A stretch of DNA of 37,271 nt from positions 1-37,271 of the forward strand of contig QEXY01000040.1 of assembly GCA_003130875.1 (NCBI GenBank), in the 5' to 3' direction. Each line of letters begins with the position of its first letter. Positions within the stretch are counted from its first letter, which is position 1. Below the pieces are notes generated by a model that did no database searches, was not told where the DNA came from, and saw only the letters and a program-made list of their open reading frames with translations. The stretch is from Ardenticatenia bacterium (lineage in GTDB: Bacteria > Chloroflexota > Anaerolineae > 4572-78 > NAK82). Of this stretch, positions 9,767-19,514 are shown piece after piece. The translations under genes were made by a program, and so were the position numbers.

Positions 9767-10384
9767 TCACTCCTCCATAATGCGTGTGCTGACTCGTGCC
9801 GGATGCAATGCCTCGTACGCCTGGATGAGCGGCTCTTGCTTCAGCAAGTAACCCAATTGGTCAATGCCTTCCAATAGGCATTTCTTGTTGAAGGTATCGA
9901 TCGGGAAGTACACCTGCTTCCCATTGGGTAGAATGAGACTTTGCTCTGCCAGATCAATGGTGAGAACAGTGGACGGGTCAGCCTCCGCCATCTCGAAGAG
10001 CTGCCGATGAGTATCGATGTCTACGACCACCGGAAGTAAACCATTCTTGAGCGCATTGTTGCGAAAGATATCGGCAAAGGAAGTACTGATGATTGCCCGG
10101 AAGCCGAAGTCGATCAACGCCCACGGGGCATGCTCTCGGCTGGAGCCACAACCGAAATTATCTCCCACGAGCAGAATGCGTGCTTCGCGCGCTCCTGGCT
10201 GATTGATGGGAAAATCGGGCTTGGGGCTGCCATCCGGATTGTAGCGCCAATCAGCAAACAAATGCTGGCCCAGTCCCTCTTTGCTGATCGTTTTCAGAAA
10301 ACGTGCCGGGATGATTTGATCCGTGTCGATGTTGTCGATGGGCAGAGCGACGACTCGGCTTGTGATTCGCGTAAAGGGTTGCAT
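9767..10384 (-). CDS. leuD: 3-Isopropylmalate dehydratase small subunit
   Basis: LeuD is the swivelling small subunit that closes the active site of LeuC. Together they isomerise 2- to 3-isopropylmalate and citramalate to 3-methylmalate. The 205 residues match the bacterial long form (E. coli 201). Typical segments are the N-terminal ALPIDNIDTDQIIPARFL, GDNFGCGSSREHAPWAL and FADIFRNNALKNGLLP. A GGAG precedes the ATG by 9 nt, only 7 bp after leuC, so the two subunits are made from adjacent cistrons. The 3' end carries the ribosome-binding site of cimA. Confidence 0.96.
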   Translation of the reverse strand: MQPFTRITSRVVALPIDNIDTDQIIPARFLKTISKEGLGQHLFADWRYNPDGSPKPDFPINQPGAREARILLVGDNFGCGSSREHAPWALIDFGFRAIISTSFADIFRNNALKNGLLPVVVDIDTHRQLFEMAEADPSTVLTIDLAEQSLILPNGKQVYFPIDTFNKKCLLEGIDQLGYLLKQEPLIQAYEALHPARVSTRIMEE

Positions 10385-10391
10385 TGTTTAT

Positions 10392-11804
10392 CTACTCCAA
10401 CAGAGTGCGTGGGTCGGTGACGACACCCGTGATGGCCGCTGCGGCGGCAGTCAGCGGACTGGCGAGGAGTGTACGACCGCCAGGCCCCTGTCGTCCCTCG
10501 AAATTGCGGTTGCTGGTGCTCACAGCATACTGCCCAGGTTGCAGCTGGTCGCCGTTCATTGCGATGCACATGCTGCATCCCGATTCGCGCCACTCTGCAC
10601 CGGCTTCCAAAAAGATGCGATGTAATCCCTCAGCTTCCGCAGCCCGCTTGACCGATTGTGAGCCCGGCACCACCAGCACTCGAACACCTTCCTTGACACG
10701 GCGTCCCTTGAGCACACTGGCCGCCTGGCGCAGGTCAGAAAGTCGCCCATTCGTGCAGCTGCCGATGAACACCACGTCTATGGGATGGCCCAGGAGACGT
10801 TGTCCGGGTCTGAGTCCCATGTACCGCAGCGCCTTTTCCATCGCCTGGCGTTCACCGAGATCGGACACACCGGCAGGATCCGGAACGACCCCGGTGACCG
10901 GAATGGCCATGGCCGGGTTCGTGCCATAGGTGATCATCGGCTCCAGTCGCCTTGCGTCCAGTGTGATGGTGTGGTCAAAACGGGCATCGGGATCGCTGGG
11001 CAGCGCGCGCCACCGCTTCAGCGCTGCGTCCCAAGCTTCTCCTTTAGGGGCATACAGTCGGCCGGCCAGGTACTCAAAGGTGGTATCGTCCGGGGCAATC
11101 ATGCCCGCGCGGGCGCCGGCCTCGATACTCATGTTACATACAGTCATCCGCTCTTCCATCGACAGGGCGCGGATGGCTGGACCCGCATACTCAAACACAT
11201 AACCGGTACCTCCTCCGCTGCCAATTTGGGCGATCAGGCCCAGGATGAGGTCTTTGGCCGTCACCCCTTTGTTTAAATATCCATCGACGTACACCTGGCA
11301 GGTGCGCGGTTTGCGCTGCAGCAAGCATTGGGTGGCGAGCACATGCTCGACCTCGCTGGTGCCGATGCCGAAAGCGAGCGCCCCAAATGCCCCGTGGGTC
11401 GAAGTATGGCTGTCTCCACAAACGATGGTCATGCCCGGTTGGGTCAGCCCCAGCTCAGGGCCGATGACGTGGACGATGCCCCGCGTCGGGCTGCCGACGC
11501 CATAGAGCGGGATGCCGAACTCGCGACAATTTTCCACGATTTGCTGGATCTGACGGGCTGCCTGTGGGTCAGCAATTGGCACCTCAGGCGGTGTTGTGGG
11601 GATGCTATGATCGATCGTCGCGACCGTCTGGTGCGGACGCCGCACGCGCAGCCCACGTCGGCGCAAACCGTCAAATGCCTGAGGGGATGTGACCTCGTGG
11701 ATCAGGTGCAAATCGATATACAAGACAGCAGGGCTGTCCGGTTCCTCAACTACAACGTGGTCATCCCATATTTTATCGAAGAGGGTGCATGGTGTGGATG
11801 TCAT
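10392..11804 (-). CDS. leuC: 3-Isopropylmalate dehydratase large subunit
   Basis: LeuC is the aconitase-family catalytic subunit carrying a [4Fe-4S] cluster. The 470 residues match the bacterial long form (about 466). Cluster cysteines are seen in FIGSCTNGR and in GCSMCIAMN (CxxC), and the early motifs [18 protein letters not shown] and [23 protein letters not shown] are present. The start ATG has GGGAG 7 nt upstream and lies 32 bp after leuA. It works with LeuD on both isopropylmalate and citramalate, so it links the leucine and isoleucine branches here. Confidence 0.96.
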   Translation of the reverse strand: MTSTPCTLFDKIWDDHVVVEEPDSPAVLYIDLHLIHEVTSPQAFDGLRRRGLRVRRPHQTVATIDHSIPTTPPEVPIADPQAARQIQQIVENCREFGIPLYGVGSPTRGIVHVIGPELGLTQPGMTIVCGDSHTSTHGAFGALAFGIGTSEVEHVLATQCLLQRKPRTCQVYVDGYLNKGVTAKDLILGLIAQIGSGGGTGYVFEYAGPAIRALSMEERMTVCNMSIEAGARAGMIAPDDTTFEYLAGRLYAPKGEAWDAALKRWRALPSDPDARFDHTITLDARRLEPMITYGTNPAMAIPVTGVVPDPAGVSDLGERQAMEKALRYMGLRPGQRLLGHPIDVVFIGSCTNGRLSDLRQAASVLKGRRVKEGVRVLVVPGSQSVKRAAEAEGLHRIFLEAGAEWRESGCSMCIAMNGDQLQPGQYAVSTSNRNFEGRQGPGGRTLLASPLTAAAAAITGVVTDPRTLLE

Positions 11805-11836
11805 CCCTTTTCTCCCGTGGTGTTCCTGGTGGGCAT

Positions 11837-13498
11837 CTACGTTGTTGACGATGATAATGTCTCAGCCGGAGCAGCTTTCCGCGATCGGCGCTCCCGGTCG
11901 GCGATCAAGCGATTTAATGCGTTGATGTACGCACGTGCGCTGGCCACGATAATATCCGTGCTCACGCCATGGCCGCTATAAGTGCGTATAATGGGTTTGC
12001 CCGTTTGAGGATTGATGGGCAGGTCTTGGTCATCCTCGGCCGGCTGAATCCGGATGGTCACCTCGCCGGCGGCATCCATGCCCTCGGTGATCGCTTTGAC
12101 GCTGAATTCGTTCAGTGTATTCGGCACCTTCACAATACGGTTGATAGCTTTGTAAAGTGCATCCACCGGACCATAACCCAACGCCGCTTCCTCATATACC
12201 TGGCCATCCGGACCGGTCAGGCTGACGCTAGCGGTGGGCATGCTGTGATCACCACAGGAGACCTGGATATGGTTGAGATGCCATATTTCCGGGGGTTGGT
12301 AGACCTCGTCGGCGATGATGGCCTCGATATCCGCATCCGTGACCACCTTTTTCTTGTCTGCCCATCGCTTGAAACGTTCAAAAGCTTGATTGATTTCTTC
12401 TTCGGTCAGATCGGTGTACCCCAGTTCCTGCAAACGCACACGAAAGGCATGTCTGCCGGAGTGTTTGCCCAGCACCAGACGCGAGGTGGACAGTCCAACC
12501 GTCTCCGGGCGCATAATCTCGTAGGTGAGATGGCTCTTGAGCATACCATCTTGGTGGATACCAGCTTCATGAGCAAAGGCGTTGGCACCGACGATTGCCT
12601 TGTTGGGCTGCACGACGATACCAGTGTAGGAGCTGACCATACGGCTGGTGCGCATAATCTGGGTGGTGTCGATGTTGGTCTTCAACCCGAAGAGCTGCTG
12701 GCGCGTGTAGATGGCCATAACCACCTCTTCCAGCGAGGTATTGCCAGCTCTTTCGCCGATGCCATTGACGGTCACCTCGGCCTGACGGGCACCTGCACGG
12801 ATGCCGGCCAGGGTGTTGGCCGTCGCCAATCCCAGATCGTTGTGGCAATGCACCGACCATACCACGCGGTCCGCACCGGGCGTGTGCTGGATCAGATAGC
12901 GGATCAGCTGGCCAAACTCTTCTGGCGTCGTGTAGCCGACCGTGTCGGGGATGTTGATCGTGGTGGCACCGGCTTTGATCACTTCGCCGAGCACGATGGT
13001 CAGGAACTCCGGATCCGAACGTCCGGCATCTTCCGGCGAGAACTCGACGTCCTCGCACAGGCTACGCGCGTAAGCGACGGCTTCAGCGGCGCGTCGAATG
13101 CACTCCTCGCGACTGATTTGCAACTTGTGCTGCAGGTGGATGTCACTCGTGGCCAGAAAGGTGTGAATGCGATGACGCGGAGCCGCCTTGACCGCTTCGT
13201 AAGCGCGGTAGATGTCCTTCTGATTCGCACGCGCCAGGGCAGCGATGACCATCGGTTGGCCGGTCTTACGCCCTTCTGTCAGCGGTCCGACCTCTGAGGC
13301 GATCCGGCTGACCGCCTCAAAGTCACCAGGAGAGGCGATCGGGAAACCGGCTTCGCAGATATCTACCCCTAGCCGCGAGAGCTGGCGCGCTATCTCCAGC
13401 TTCTCATGGACGTCGAGCGTGGCGCCGGGCGATTGCTCTCCGTCGCGCAAGGTTGTGTCGAAAATGAGCAGGATATCCTGGGGTACGTGATCACCCAT
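11837..13498 (-). CDS. leuA: 2-Isopropylmalate synthase
   Basis: LeuA joins acetyl-CoA and 2-oxoisovalerate, the committed step to leucine. The 553-residue protein begins with the catalytic DRE-TIM barrel ([32 protein letters not shown]). It continues with the metal-binding [16 protein letters not shown] and [16 protein letters not shown], and ends with a LeuA-dimer domain from about residue 395 where leucine normally inhibits. The last 20-30 residues, rich in Arg and Ser, extend beyond the usual domain and look non-conserved. The ribosome-binding site is strong (AAGGAGG, 9 nt before ATG). It is a separate paralogue of cimA in the same operon, and motif differences assign the two reactions. 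Confidence 0.95.
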   Translation of the reverse strand: MGDHVPQDILLIFDTTLRDGEQSPGATLDVHEKLEIARQLSRLGVDICEAGFPIASPGDFEAVSRIASEVGPLTEGRKTGQPMVIAALARANQKDIYRAYEAVKAAPRHRIHTFLATSDIHLQHKLQISREECIRRAAEAVAYARSLCEDVEFSPEDAGRSDPEFLTIVLGEVIKAGATTINIPDTVGYTTPEEFGQLIRYLIQHTPGADRVVWSVHCHNDLGLATANTLAGIRAGARQAEVTVNGIGERAGNTSLEEVVMAIYTRQQLFGLKTNIDTTQIMRTSRMVSSYTGIVVQPNKAIVGANAFAHEAGIHQDGMLKSHLTYEIMRPETVGLSTSRLVLGKHSGRHAFRVRLQELGYTDLTEEEINQAFERFKRWADKKKVVTDADIEAIIADEVYQPPEIWHLNHIQVSCGDHSMPTASVSLTGPDGQVYEEAALGYGPVDALYKAINRIVKVPNTLNEFSVKAITEGMDAAGEVTIRIQPAEDDQDLPINPQTGKPIIRTYSGHGVSTDIIVASARAYINALNRLIADRERRSRKAAPAETLSSSTT

Positions 13499-13531
13499 AT
13501 ACGAGTCCCTCCTTCAGTGATTACGGTGTGG

Positions 13532-14545
<1,014 letters not shown>

Positions 14546-14623
14546 CTATACTCCTTTTCTTGCGATAAGGGGTTCTCCAGGGATTGAGTGCCAATGTGGC
14601 AGATGATACTACAACCCACCCGA

Positions 14624-15136
14624 TTACGATACTCCATTGTGCCGGATGGGCGGTTTCGCGTTGCTGCCGCGCACCATCGCTACCTGTCCGGTACGCACCA
14701 TTTCCAAAATCCCAAAATTATTTAACAGTTTGACGAGCGAATCGATGCGCTCTTCTGTGCCAGCAATTTGGATGATCAGTGAATCCACGTCGACGTCTAC
14801 GATGTTGGCACGGTATATGTCCACCAGCTGGATGATCTCGGCCCGATTGGCGCTGGTGGCGCGCACTTTGATCAACGCCAGCTCGCGAATTACGGTAGGT
14901 TCGTTGGTGACATCCTCAATCGCGGTTACGTTAATCAGCTTGAACAACTGGGCCTGTACCTGATGGATCTGCCGGTCATCTCCGTCCACGACAAAGGTCA
15001 TGCGGCTGATGCCAGGGGTTTCGCTGTGTCCCACGGTCAAGCTCTCGATATTGAAGTTGCGCCGGCGAAAGAGACCCGCCACCCGGCTGAGCACGCCAGG
15101 TTTGTCTTCCATCCATGCGATGATCGTGTGTTTCAT
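14624..15136 (-). CDS. ilvN: Acetolactate synthase small (regulatory) subunit
   Basis: This 170-residue ACT-domain subunit binds valine and stimulates or feedback-inhibits IlvB. The N-terminal ACT domain is clear ([29 protein letters not shown]), followed by the second ACT-like C-terminal domain ([18 protein letters not shown]...). A GTG at 15145 would overlap the ilvB stop as GTGA, but the ATG at 15136 has GAGGAG at 8 nt spacing, so the ATG is preferred. The ribosome-binding site lies inside the last ilvB codons, favouring coupled synthesis of the two subunits. The symbol ilvN is used although ilvH is an equally common name for this type. Confidence 0.95.
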   Translation of the reverse strand: MKHTIIAWMEDKPGVLSRVAGLFRRRNFNIESLTVGHSETPGISRMTFVVDGDDRQIHQVQAQLFKLINVTAIEDVTNEPTVIRELALIKVRATSANRAEIIQLVDIYRANIVDVDVDSLIIQIAGTEERIDSLVKLLNNFGILEMVRTGQVAMVRGSNAKPPIRHNGVS

Positions 15137-15141
15137 TGGGT

Positions 15142-16857
15142 TCACTCCTCTTCGACTTCTGCGGGCAACGGCCGACGGATCATGTCGGCATTGCTTTTAC
15201 CGGGTGCCACCATAGGATAGACGTTGGTGAAAGGCTCGACCTGGAACTCGATCAAGAATGGACCATTGTGCGCCTGAGCTTGGCGGATGGCCGGCGCCAC
15301 CCCTGCGCGATCGGTCACGCGCAGGGCTGGGATGTTATACGCTTCAGCAATCTTGACAAAATCGGGGTTGTAAAGTGCTGTGCTGGCGTAGCGCTTATTG
15401 TAGAACACGTCCTGCCACTGGCGCACCATGCCCAGGTAGCCATTATTGAAAATGGCGATCTTGAGTGGCAGCCCTTCCTTGGCAACAGTGGACAGCTCAC
15501 CCATTGTCATCTGGAAACCACCGTCGCCGGCAATCACCCAGACCGTCTCGTCGGGGCGGCCCATTTGCACCCCGATCGCCGCCGGCAAGGCGAATCCCAT
15601 CGTGCCCAGTCCACCCGAGGTGAACAGACTTCTCCGTTTGACGTGCAGGAAGTATTGCGCTTCCCACATCTGGTGTTGCCCCACGTCGGTCACCACGATG
15701 CAGTTCCCGCCATCCGTCAGATGCCACAACTGACGCACGATGAAGGGAGGCACCAAGTCATCGGTTTCCTGGGCCAGCAGGTCGCGCCGGTCGGTATCGC
15801 GTTTCCACTCAGCAATTTGTTCCATCCAAGAGGTGTGCTGGTTGGGTTCCACCAGTGGGATGAGTTCGCGCAAGGTCAGTTTGGCATCTCCAACCAGAGG
15901 AACGTCAATGCGCAGATTCTTGCCCAGCTCCGCCGGGTCGAGGTCCAGATGGATGATGCGTGCCTTGGGGGCGAAGGTGCTGAAGGCGCCGGTGAGCCGG
16001 TCGTCCAGACGCGCGCCGATGACCAACAGCACGTCGCTTTCTTGCAAGGCGTAGTTTGTGAAAGCTTCCCCATGCATACCTCCCCACCCGATGGAAAGCG
16101 GATGGGTCTGTGGGATGGCGCCGATGCCGAGCAGGCTGGTCGCCACCGGGATGTGAGCCTTCTCAGCTAACTGAACCAGCTCGTCTTCGGCATTGGCGAT
16201 GATGACCCCGTGACCAGCCAGGATGACCGGTCGTTCGGCCAGGTTAAGGAGTTGTGCCGCGCGCGCAACGCCTTCCGGATCAGCAGCGGTCAGCTTGGGT
16301 TGATAACCGGGCAGATTGACTTCTTCGGGATAGATGCACTCGGTCTCCGCCTGCTGAACATCTTTGCAGATATCAACTAAGACGGGGCCGGGCCGTCCGG
16401 TGCGCGCGATATAGAATGCTTCCTTGAGCACCTGGGCTAACTCACGCACATCGGTCACGAGATAATTGTGTTTTGTGATGGGCATGCTGACGCCATGGAT
16501 ATCCGCTTCCTGGAACCCATCGCGTCCTAGCAAGCTCGTCGGCACCTGACCAGTGATGGCCACCACGGGCGAGGAATCCATGTATGCAGTTGCCAGACCA
16601 GTGGTCAGGTTCGTGGCCCCTGGTCCCGAGGTGGCCATACATACGCCGACACGGCCGGTGGCCCGTCCATAGCCGTCGGCCATGTGCGCCGCCCCCTGTT
16701 CGTGGGTTACCAATACGTGGCGGATCGGATACTCATACTTGGCCAACGCGTCGTAGATGGGCAGTGTTGCCCCACCGGGCAGACCGAACACTACCTCCAC
16801 CCCCTCGCGCAACAAGCTCTCCCAGACGATCTGTGCGCCCGTTTTCCTCTCGGCCAT
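15142..16857 (-). CDS. ilvB: Acetolactate synthase large (catalytic) subunit
   Basis: IlvB uses thiamine diphosphate, FAD and Mg to make acetolactate from pyruvate, and acetohydroxybutyrate from pyruvate plus 2-oxobutyrate. The 571 residues match the family. Present are the N-terminal [15 protein letters not shown], the catalytic Glu53 in [18 protein letters not shown], the central FAD-binding domain, and the thiamine-binding [12 protein letters not shown]...[12 protein letters not shown] near the C-terminus. The latter segment supports a genuine biosynthetic enzyme rather than a pyruvate oxidase. The ATG has GGAGGAG at 8 nt spacing. It is the first structural gene of the operon, about 340 nt after the transcription start, behind the attenuator. 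Confidence 0.96.
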   Translation of the reverse strand: MAERKTGAQIVWESLLREGVEVVFGLPGGATLPIYDALAKYEYPIRHVLVTHEQGAAHMADGYGRATGRVGVCMATSGPGATNLTTGLATAYMDSSPVVAITGQVPTSLLGRDGFQEADIHGVSMPITKHNYLVTDVRELAQVLKEAFYIARTGRPGPVLVDICKDVQQAETECIYPEEVNLPGYQPKLTAADPEGVARAAQLLNLAERPVILAGHGVIIANAEDELVQLAEKAHIPVATSLLGIGAIPQTHPLSIGWGGMHGEAFTNYALQESDVLLVIGARLDDRLTGAFSTFAPKARIIHLDLDPAELGKNLRIDVPLVGDAKLTLRELIPLVEPNQHTSWMEQIAEWKRDTDRRDLLAQETDDLVPPFIVRQLWHLTDGGNCIVVTDVGQHQMWEAQYFLHVKRRSLFTSGGLGTMGFALPAAIGVQMGRPDETVWVIAGDGGFQMTMGELSTVAKEGLPLKIAIFNNGYLGMVRQWQDVFYNKRYASTALYNPDFVKIAEAYNIPALRVTDRAGVAPAIRQAQAHNGPFLIEFQVEPFTNVYPMVAPGKSNADMIRRPLPAEVEEE

Positions 16858-16907
16858 TTTCGCATCTCCTCCAGATAAAATTACGGAACCTTATGTCCTG
16901 ATACAGG

Positions 16908-16946
16908 CAGGCGCTCGAAAGCCCTATTGTCATGGCCGAGCGCCTG
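16908..16946 (-). other. 10-bp stem-loop between attenuator and ilvB
   Basis: A perfect 10-bp inverted repeat (caggcgctcg at 16908-16917 with cgagcgcctg at 16937-16946) encloses a 19-nt loop. In the ilvB transcript it lies about 50 nt before the start codon and leaves the ribosome-binding site free. No T-run follows on either strand, so it is not an ordinary terminator. It could stabilise the mRNA or bind a protein; its function is unknown. Confidence 0.6.
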
Positions 16947-17014
16947 TGCCCTTTGCCCACTTTTGACTGAATATGGTGCGAATCGGTTCAGCTTCTGCTC
17001 CTCTATAAACCGAA

Positions 17015-17038
17015 GGGCCTCCCTGATCTGGGAGGCCC
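17015..17038 (-). terminator. Attenuator terminator of the ilv-leu operon
   Basis: A perfect 9-bp GC-rich stem (GGGCCTCCC with GGGAGGCCC, loop of 6) lies in the leader between the leader peptide and ilvB. On the transcribed strand it is followed by CTTCGGTTTAT, a modest U-rich tail. Two further A-T pairs can be added across a one-base bulge. It is segment 3:4 of the attenuator described in the findings. Confidence 0.85.
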
Positions 17039-17144
17039 CTTGGTAGTCTAATCTGGATCACTTGGGTCGCGCGTCAACCTCCCAGCAGCAAAGAAGGGCT
17101 CACAATAAGGAGCACTACAATTACAATAATGATAATGCTGCTGG
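17028..17144 (-). promoter_or_regulatory. Pause hairpin and antiterminator segments of the ilv-leu attenuator
   Basis: Segment 1 (CCAGCAGCA, 17136-17144) lies just before the Ile/Val/Leu codon run and is fully complementary over 9 bases to segment 2 (TGCTGCTGG, 17082-17090) near the end of the leader ORF. An overlapping part of segment 2 (CTGGGAGG, 17078-17085) is fully complementary over 8 bases to CCTCCCAG (17028-17035), the 5' arm and loop edge of the terminator; two G-U pairs extend it. A ribosome stalled at the hydrophobic codons would cover segment 1 and free segment 2 to block the terminator. A ribosome at the stop codon would cover segment 2 and let the terminator form. Confidence 0.82.
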
Positions 17145-17175
17145 TGATCAGAACGTGCAACCCTCTCACACGCAT
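17074..17175 (-). CDS. Ile/Val/Leu leader peptide of the branched-chain operon
   Basis: This is a 33-codon ORF starting ATG at 17175, with AGGA a few bases upstream and a TGA at 17074. Residues 14-25 are IIIIVIVVLLIV, twelve consecutive regulatory amino acids; another V-L-I group and LLL flank them. Such runs are the hallmark of ribosome-mediated attenuation leaders (compare the enteric ilvL and ilvB leaders in principle; the sequence itself is different). All three branched-chain amino acids are represented, fitting an operon that makes all three. It begins about 24 nt after the predicted transcription start and ends 36 nt before the terminator stem. The peptide itself probably has no other role. 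The ORF is too short for automatic gene callers and would normally be missed. Confidence 0.9.
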   Translation of the reverse strand: MRVRGLHVLITSSIIIIVIVVLLIVSPSLLLGG

Positions 17176-17205
17176 ACTTCCTGCCTGAATTCTAAATCAA
17201 CACCT

Positions 17206-17234
17206 ATATTAGCACATAGATCAATTTTTGTCAA
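17206..17234 (-). promoter_or_regulatory. Sigma70-type promoter of the ilv-leu operon
   Basis: The -35 box TTGACA (17229-17234) is perfect. It is separated by exactly 17 bp from the -10 box TAATAT (17206-17211), which is preceded by TGC, an extended -10. Transcription should start near 17199, about 24 nt before the leader-peptide ATG. No other promoter of this quality is seen between here and ilvD. Confidence 0.85.
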
Positions 17235-17333
17235 ATCTTTGTGATTATGAGCAGGATTCCTGCAAAATATGTGTAATACAGATATTTCTCAAACCGCTGA
17301 AAAATGTTGCAAGGCTCTCCCAAGTGCAGAAAG

Positions 17334-17349
17334 CTGCCTCATAAGGCAG
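17334..17349 (-). terminator. Weak terminator after the nitrilase gene
   Basis: A 6-bp stem CTGCCT/AGGCAG with a four-base loop, 11 bp after the nitrilase stop, is followed on the minus strand by CTTTCT. It would separate the nitrilase unit from the downstream ilv promoter. The stem is short and the T-tract poor, so termination may be partial. Confidence 0.45.
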
Positions 17350-17360
17350 GCGACATGCTC

Positions 17361-18200
17361 TTAGAGCGCCTGATAAGTTCCGAGTGTCGCGTATACGTCC
17401 GGTCGTTGCAACCTCAGCACGGGCATCTCACTTCGCCGCCTTTGCACCAGCGTGCGGTCCACCTCCGCAATGAGCACACATTCGCCCTCTTCCGGTGCAG
17501 CGGCCAATATCTCCCCCCATGGGCCTATGATCATACTGTTGCCGTAGTGCCAATGTCTGGCGGCATCTTGACCACACTGCGCCGCCGCCAGGACGTAAGC
17601 ATGGTTTTCGATGGCCCGTGCACGCAGCAAGATCTCCCAATGTTGGGCACGACCAGTCACACGCATAAATGCTGCCGGGATGGCGAAAGCCTCCGCCCCC
17701 GCCAGAGCCATCCGACGGTACATCTCCGGGAAGCGCAGGTCGAAACAGATCGAGAGACCCAGCACCAGTTCGGGCAGTCGCGCCAGACATAGCGTATCAC
17801 CGGACACGATCACCTGTGATTCGTGCGTGCCGAGCAGACCGGGCAGATCCACATCGAACAAATGTACCTTGCGGTAGACGGCGATCAAAGCACCCTGGGG
17901 ATCAAACACGAGGCTGGTGTTATAGAAACGACCGGCCACGGGAGACCGTTCGATCAAGCTGCCGGCGTGCAAGTAAATCTTATGCTGTCGTGCATAGGCA
18001 GCCAACGTTTCCGCGGTGGGACCAGGGATCGTCTCGGCCACATCGGCAAAGCGTTCAATCTCCCCCAAGAAAGTCACATATTCCGGCAACACGACCAATT
18101 GGGCACCCCGGCGTGCCGCCTGCTCGATCAACTGCAAGGCGCGCGCCAGATTCGCATCGCGATCTCCTGTCACGTTCATCTGGACGACAGCAACACGCAT
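17361..18200 (-). CDS. Carbon-nitrogen hydrolase (nitrilase superfamily, NIT1/NIT2-like amidase)
   Basis: The 279-residue enzyme has the complete nitrilase-superfamily triad: Glu40 (LPEY), Lys111 (YRKVHLFDVDLPG) and Cys152 (SICFDLRFPE). The HLFD-DLPG motif and the overall length place it with the NIT1/NIT2 (omega-amidase or deaminated-glutathione amidase) branch rather than true nitrilases or N-carbamoyl hydrolases. The likely role is repair or recycling of small alpha-keto acid amides in the cytoplasm; the substrate is not determined by sequence. The ATG has GGAGG 10 nt upstream and lies 25 bp after the permease stop, so it is the third gene of a CBS protein-permease-amidase unit. A weak terminator follows. 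Confidence 0.88.
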   Translation of the reverse strand: MRVAVVQMNVTGDRDANLARALQLIEQAARRGAQLVVLPEYVTFLGEIERFADVAETIPGPTAETLAAYARQHKIYLHAGSLIERSPVAGRFYNTSLVFDPQGALIAVYRKVHLFDVDLPGLLGTHESQVIVSGDTLCLARLPELVLGLSICFDLRFPEMYRRMALAGAEAFAIPAAFMRVTGRAQHWEILLRARAIENHAYVLAAAQCGQDAARHWHYGNSMIIGPWGEILAAAPEEGECVLIAEVDRTLVQRRRSEMPVLRLQRPDVYATLGTYQAL

Positions 18201-18225
18201 CGGGCCTGAACCTCCATGTCTTCTG

Positions 18226-19494
18226 TTACAAGTAACGCAACCAGACGTAACAGCTGGAAAGCACCAAGGACATTGTGGTGGTGATTACCCCATAGCGGAT
18301 AAAGTGCCAGAAGCGGATCGGATGGCCGCTGCGCTCGCTCAAACTTGCCATTACCACATTGGCAGAGGCACCCACCAGCGTGGCATTTCCGCCCAGGCAT
18401 GCCCCCAAAGCCAAACACCACCATAATGGCTGACCCGCCATGGTGTGGGTTAGGCTTTCGACCACTGGGATCATTGTAGCCGTGTAGGGAATATTATCCA
18501 CAATGCCGGAGACGGCGGCGGAAAGCCAAAGGATGAGCATAGCCGTCAATGGGAGGTTGCCGTGCGTCACTTCAAGGGCTTCTTGGGCCAACCAGCTGAT
18601 GAGTCCCACCTGCACAACCCCTTGCACCACAATGAACAGACCCACAAAGAAAAGCAACGTCGTCCATTCGACTTCTCGCAGAACCCGTTGTGGATCGATG
18701 CCGCTCCAGAAAAGCAGCAAGGTAGCGCCACTCATCGCGATCGTAGCCGGTTCCAAATGCAGGAACCCGCTGACCAAAAATCCCACGATCACCAGCACCA
18801 TAATAGCTAGAGAACGTAGCAGCATGCCCCGGTCGGTGATCAGAGTGCGGGTGTCCAGCCCGGCGATATCAGGGTACGGGTCGGCATCGGTTTGCAATTC
18901 TCGACGGAACATGAGTCGCACCAGTCCCAAGAAGGCCAACAGAATCAACCCACTGATAGGCCCCATATGGACCAGAAAAGTGAGGAAATCAATGTCGGCC
19001 GCGCTGGCAATGAGAATATTAGGTGGGTCGCCAATCAACGTGGCTGTACCACCGATATTGGAAGCCAACACCTCGCTGATCAGAAAGGGCAAGGGATCCA
19101 CGTGCAAGTTGGCAGCCACAAACAAGGTGATAGGCACCACCAGCACCACAATGGTTACGTTGTCTAGAAAAGCGGAGCTCAATGCCGTAATTAGCGCGAG
19201 AATTGCCAGAATACGATAAGGACGACCATTCCCCAGTCGCACCGCCTGAACTGCAACCCACTGGAACAATCCCGTCTCACGCAGGATGGCAGTGATAGCC
19301 ATCATGCCGAGCAAGAGGAAAATCACATTCCAATCGACCGCACGGAATGCCTCCTCTTGGCTCAGCACCCCACCGAGCACCATACATAGGCCACCTAACA
19401 GCGCTGAGACCGTGCGGTGCACCCGCTCGCTGACGATCAGCGCATACGTGATGAAGAAAATGGTGCCAGCTATCAAGGTGGGAGACAAGGACAT
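18226..19494 (-). CDS. ArsB/NhaD-superfamily (ion transporter/P-protein-like) permease
   Basis: The 422-residue membrane protein has about 10-12 hydrophobic segments and the ArsB/NhaD/P-protein signatures: SAFLDNVTIVVLVVPI in the first half, EVLASNIGGTATLIGDPPNILI, and in the second repeat SGIVDNIPYTATMIPV with ACLGGNATLVGASANVV. These two inverted halves form the ion and substrate path. The family includes Na+/H+ antiporters, arsenite pumps and the melanosomal P protein, and the substrate cannot be told from the sequence. The open frame extends upstream to a TTG inside the CBS gene, but the ATG at 19494, preceded by GTGGAGTG, avoids overlap and is preferred; the ribosome-binding site is not ideal. 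It starts 20 bp after the CBS gene, so the two are co-transcribed. Confidence 0.87.
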   Translation of the reverse strand: MSLSPTLIAGTIFFITYALIVSERVHRTVSALLGGLCMVLGGVLSQEEAFRAVDWNVIFLLLGMMAITAILRETGLFQWVAVQAVRLGNGRPYRILAILALITALSSAFLDNVTIVVLVVPITLFVAANLHVDPLPFLISEVLASNIGGTATLIGDPPNILIASAADIDFLTFLVHMGPISGLILLAFLGLVRLMFRRELQTDADPYPDIAGLDTRTLITDRGMLLRSLAIMVLVIVGFLVSGFLHLEPATIAMSGATLLLFWSGIDPQRVLREVEWTTLLFFVGLFIVVQGVVQVGLISWLAQEALEVTHGNLPLTAMLILWLSAAVSGIVDNIPYTATMIPVVESLTHTMAGQPLWWCLALGACLGGNATLVGASANVVMASLSERSGHPIRFWHFIRYGVITTTMSLVLSSCYVWLRYL

Positions 19495-19514
19495 CACTCC
19501 ACGCCTAGCTCTCC

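Noticed and set aside
11969-13297. 442-codon plus-strand frame opposite leuA
   Set aside because: It is antisense to a well-supported leuA, has no family signature, and is a codon-bias shadow. The same holds for 5597-6550 opposite ilvD and 15136-16170 opposite ilvB.
16858-17200. T-box riboswitch upstream of ilvB
   Set aside because: No T-box AGGGTGGNACCGCG-like motif or specifier-loop architecture is visible, and the leader peptide with three pairings explains the region.
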